Source: Candidatus Delongbacteria bacterium | Lineage (GTDB): Bacteria > UBA4055 | Direction: 5' to 3' | NCBI GenBank assembly: GCA_016937995.1 | Contig: JAFGVM010000032.1 | Location: 1 to 19,188, forward strand | DNA length: 19,188 nucleotides | In this document: one piece after another, positions 16,516-19,188 of the stretch | Layout of the letters: every line of letters starts with the position of its first letter | How positions within the stretch are numbered: the first letter of the stretch is position 1 | Translations under genes and position numbers: made by a program | The notes under the pieces: generated by a model | The model's input: the letters and a program-made list of their open reading frames with translations, nothing else | Databases searched by the model: none | What the model was told of the DNA's origin: nothing

Positions 16516-17565
16516 TCATTTTAATGTCTTTGTTTCACCTATACCTATATGAATGAATTCTTCATCCACCAATCCATGCCTGATCTTAGCTGACTTCAGA
16601 TCTCTAACAGGCTCATCTATCCCTTCAGATGAAAGCTTAAATGTTCCCCAGTGACCTGCAATTGAAAATTTTGAATTGATCTCTTTGTGGATCAAAACAG
16701 CCTCTTCAGGATTAACATGCATATCTTTCATGAACCATCTAGGTTTATATGCTCCTATTGGTATCAAAGCAAGATCAAAGCTCTTGAATTTTTCACCTAT
16801 TTCTCTGAACTGAACATCATTGTAACCGGTATCCCCTCCAAACCAGAACATAATATCATCAATTATTACGGCATAACTGCACCATAGAGTTTTATTCCTT
16901 CCCCATGGTTTTCTTCCGGAAAAGTGCTGAGTTGGAGTTGCGGTAACATTAATGTTTTCAGATTCATAATTTCCGTACCAGTCTAGTTCAATTATGTTCT
17001 CATCAAAAATATCAAGATCAAGGAAAAAAGCTTTTAATCCAAGTGGTACGATCCATTTTGTTCTGTTATTAATCCATTTCACAAAATTAATATCCAAATG
17101 ATCATAGTGATCATGAGAGATCAAAACAATATCTATAGCTGGAAGATGTTCTTTGTTGATACCGGGAGGATGCACTCTCTCCGGTCCGGCAAATGAGACC
17201 GGTGAGGCTCTGTGAGAAAACACAGGGTCAGTAAGAATGTTTATACCGTTCTTTTGCACAAGAAAAGAAGAATTGCCTATCCATGTAACTTTTAAATTAC
17301 TATCGGGTATGTTTATTACTGAACTATCTGCAACATTGAACGGTACTTTATCATAATTCCCTTCCCACTCAATTCTTTCATCATCAAAATGCATTTTGAA
17401 CACATCAGTAATACCTTTCTCGATCTTATGATCAAGATAAGGATTTATGAATGAATTTTTCCCGTAATGCATAGGTTTATTTTCTTTTTTAAACATGGGG
17501 TTAGTACATGAAAAAAAAATTAATGTTAGAATTGAAAAATAAATATGCTTCATTGACACATTCAT
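16516..17565 (-). CDS. Lipoprotein metallo-beta-lactamase-fold hydrolase, NAPE-PLD/UlaG-like
   Basis: The 349-residue protein begins with a hydrophobic signal ending in IFFSC, so Cys20 is the likely lipidated residue after signal peptidase II cleavage (lipobox is not ideal: Phe at -3). The metal site is complete: H-x-H-x-D-H at 151-156 (SHDHYDHLD), an upstream WIGNSSFLV and TDPVFSHRASP, TPTQHFSGRKPWGRN, the GGDTGY aspartate and the AGHWGTF histidine. The FAGPERVHPPG and QHFSGR...LWCSY segments match the NAPE-PLD branch, whose animal members hydrolyse N-acyl phosphatidylethanolamines as phosphodiesterases. Bacterial members are mostly uncharacterised, and other lactone or phosphodiester substrates are possible. 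It starts 2 bases after the stop of the amidohydrolase gene, with a poor ribosome site, so translation is probably coupled. A second possible start is Met5. Confidence 0.85.
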   Translation of the reverse strand: MNVSMKHIYFSILTLIFFSCTNPMFKKENKPMHYGKNSFINPYLDHKIEKGITDVFKMHFDDERIEWEGNYDKVPFNVADSSVINIPDSNLKVTWIGNSSFLVQKNGINILTDPVFSHRASPVSFAGPERVHPPGINKEHLPAIDIVLISHDHYDHLDINFVKWINNRTKWIVPLGLKAFFLDLDIFDENIIELDWYGNYESENINVTATPTQHFSGRKPWGRNKTLWCSYAVIIDDIMFWFGGDTGYNDVQFREIGEKFKSFDLALIPIGAYKPRWFMKDMHVNPEEAVLIHKEINSKFSIAGHWGTFKLSSEGIDEPVRDLKSAKIRHGLVDEEFIHIGIGETKTLK

Positions 17566-17567
17566 TA

Positions 17568-19094
17568 TTACTTTATTAACACGATCTTTTTTATATCACT
17601 GCTATTAACTCCGTTCAAAACAACATAATATATCCCAGACATAAATTTACTTCCATCGAACGTGAATTTACTGATCCCTTTTTTAAGATCACCTTTAAAA
17701 ATTTCTTTGACTATACATCCTTTTGTGTTATACACAGACAAACTGTATTCTTCAGCTATCAATATCTGGATATCCAAAATGATTACAGGATTGAAAGGGT
17801 TAGGATACGCAGAAATCAGACCTGTAGAATTCGTAATATTTTGGTTTATACCTGAACTTGCAAAAAGCTCATCCAGATTAAATTCAATAGGATCGGTCAG
17901 ATGTCCCGGAGTTGTATCAGTAGCTATTGATATATTGAATTTTCTCAGAGAAGGTATGAACTGAATAGTATGTATAGTTCCACTGTGCCCGGATGCAGCA
18001 CAAAGAACTTCTCTGTTTCTTTTTATCGTAAATTCTGTAGAATTTGCCATTGAATCAACCAAATTGTCATATCTGTAGCAGTAGATCGGATCATACAGTT
18101 TTCTATGATGATTCGTAGTTATTATATTAGTGCCTATATCAGGATCATTGTCAGATATATCTCTGTAAACTGCACCGAGTTCATTATTAACTTCAATAGC
18201 AATAGGTCCTGTTTTAGATGAAGCGGTTGAGGTAGTTTCGATGATATAAGAATCGCTTCTGTTCTTTACACTTACTGCATAGAAAACATCTAAAGGGTTA
18301 CATTCATTATCCTCGTTATAATCAACAGCTTCAACTCCGTTCCTGATAGTCAGATGCATAGGGTGATAGGGTGGACCTGAAGTCGTAGATTCATAGTTGC
18401 CGACATTGTGGAAAGCGCATAGACCAGACTCGTTTAATATGGACATACCACCCATCATTCCTGCAAAACCGAAAAGAACAAAATTCTGTTCATCATCAAA
18501 AGTATCTACTTTGTGAACAACCATGATCTGATTTCTGATCAGAACTGGGTCAGGAGTCCAGTCAAGATGTCTAGTTATCACTGTTTCACCTAAAAGTTCA
18601 GGATCATTCAAAGTAGCATCTCCATAGCTGGTCAGGGATGAACACCCCATTGACATTGGAAATTTAAGGTTATGTTCTTTTTTAGAAAATATTCTCATAT
18701 CCACATAAGCATTGGCAAAAAGAATATCAGTGGAATCTAGGTCTCTGCCTATGACATCCGAATAAATTGATATTCCTGCTTCTTTCATACCGTTGATTAT
18801 GCCTGATGCTTCGGTTAGATATTTATCTTCGACAGAGAAATTATTCATGAAAATATTATGGTAATAATTATATAGGGATCCATTGTTATAAAAAATATTC
18901 GCAAGGTAGTAGTTTATAGCTACATCTTTGATCTGCTCTCCTGCATAATAACCGTATCCCAATCCTCTTTCATAGTGATCTCCCTCTACAAATATTACTT
19001 TCAGTTTTTTTACGGTTAAACTGTCACCAGCAGGTATCTGTGAAAATAATATCGTATTCAACAAAAGACATGTAACAATTAATAATTTATTCAT
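17568..19094 (-). CDS. Secreted Ntn-type cysteine amidohydrolase (C45/acyltransferase-like) with type IX sorting domain
   Basis: The 508-residue protein has a signal peptide (1-19, ending FSQ) and the N-terminal segment of C45/isopenicillin-N acyltransferase-type proteins: VEGDHYERGLGYGYYAGEQ. The likely self-cleavage site is Gly150-Cys151 in SMGCSSLTSYGD, exposing Cys151 as the N-terminal nucleophile. ITRHLDWTPDP and a Gly/Met-rich FAGMMGGMSILNESGLCAFHN stretch follow, as in this family. The last 80 residues form a type IX sorting domain (SAYPNPFNP to KKIVLIK). It should hydrolyse or transfer an amide-linked acyl group outside the cell; the substrate is unknown. The ATG at 19094 is preferred because GGAG lies 6 bases upstream; an ATG at 19115 would prepend seven residues and lies before that site. 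It overlaps the upstream frame by 8 bases and is coupled to the lipoprotein hydrolase downstream. Confidence 0.85.
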   Translation of the reverse strand: MNKLLIVTCLLLNTILFSQIPAGDSLTVKKLKVIFVEGDHYERGLGYGYYAGEQIKDVAINYYLANIFYNNGSLYNYYHNIFMNNFSVEDKYLTEASGIINGMKEAGISIYSDVIGRDLDSTDILFANAYVDMRIFSKKEHNLKFPMSMGCSSLTSYGDATLNDPELLGETVITRHLDWTPDPVLIRNQIMVVHKVDTFDDEQNFVLFGFAGMMGGMSILNESGLCAFHNVGNYESTTSGPPYHPMHLTIRNGVEAVDYNEDNECNPLDVFYAVSVKNRSDSYIIETTSTASSKTGPIAIEVNNELGAVYRDISDNDPDIGTNIITTNHHRKLYDPIYCYRYDNLVDSMANSTEFTIKRNREVLCAASGHSGTIHTIQFIPSLRKFNISIATDTTPGHLTDPIEFNLDELFASSGINQNITNSTGLISAYPNPFNPVIILDIQILIAEEYSLSVYNTKGCIVKEIFKGDLKKGISKFTFDGSKFMSGIYYVVLNGVNSSDIKKIVLIK

Positions 19095-19188
19095 TTTTAA
19101 CTCCGTACAATTCATTTACTAATATATTGATCTTGTTTTTCAATTCAGTATCTGCAGTATTTGAAGATAATATTTTATTTACATACAA
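19087..19188 (-). CDS. C-terminal end of an unknown upstream gene (5' end outside the window)
   Basis: A frame stays open from the window edge for 33 residues and stops at a TAA (19087-19089), overlapping the start of the amidohydrolase in an AATGAATAA arrangement. The fragment ends NKINILVNELYGVKNE, a charged helical tail with no recognisable motif. The overlap and the same strand suggest it is the upstream gene of the same operon. The short length makes the coding call tentative. Confidence 0.5.
   Translation of the reverse strand: MYVNKILSSNTADTELKNKINILVNELYGVKNE

Noticed and set aside
16501-16530. Short AGAC/GTCT hairpin between trmB and the lipoprotein gene as a terminator
   Set aside because: The arms are only 4 bases and there is no T run.

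Overview
The window is AT-rich bacterial DNA carrying eleven genes, nine complete and two cut by the window edges. Four of the predicted proteins end in the C-terminal sorting domain recognised by the type IX (Por) secretion system, with the conserved YPNPFNP motif. That domain, a gingipain-type C25 protease, short MerR regulators and good Shine-Dalgarno sites together suggest an uncultured member of the Fibrobacteres-Chlorobi-Bacteroidetes (FCB) superphylum, such as Cloacimonadota or Delongbacteria. The phylum is inference; no marker here settles it.

Layout: (1) 1-7234, minus strand: two large tandem paralogous secreted proteins, each with two jelly-roll or cleaved-adhesin-like modules, several Ig-like repeats and a type IX sorting domain. 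The first is cut by the left edge. (2) 7411-9770, minus strand: a probable three-gene operon of a MerR-family regulator, an unusually short FAD-binding protein and an aconitase/isopropylmalate-dehydratase large-subunit homologue without an adjacent small subunit. Its promoter spacer holds a perfect inverted repeat. (3) 9949-12073, minus strand: a GT2 glycosyltransferase with two membrane helices, followed by a GT4 glycosyltransferase. (4) 12261-15713, plus strand: a secreted C25 protease with its own promoter and a strong terminator, then trmB at 15838-16503. (5) 16516-19188, minus strand: a tightly coupled set made of the end of an unknown gene, a secreted Ntn-type cysteine amidohydrolase with a sorting domain, and a lipoprotein of the NAPE-PLD-like metallo-beta-lactamase family.

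The main theme is export to the cell surface: adhesin-like proteins, a protease and an amidohydrolase, all with type IX sorting domains, plus an outer-membrane or periplasmic lipoprotein hydrolase. No type IX machinery gene is present. The most interesting combination is the last cassette. An NAPE-PLD-like phosphodiesterase next to an Ntn amidohydrolase would fit extracytoplasmic processing of N-acyl lipids or amides, but this is a hypothesis. Four promoters with 17-bp spacers and -35/-10 boxes close to the sigma-70 consensus can be read.

No stretch over 300 bases lacks a gene. The largest gaps (about 220, 180, 178 and 176 bases) contain the regulatory sites listed. I saw no tRNA, rRNA, CRISPR, insertion sequence or integrase.
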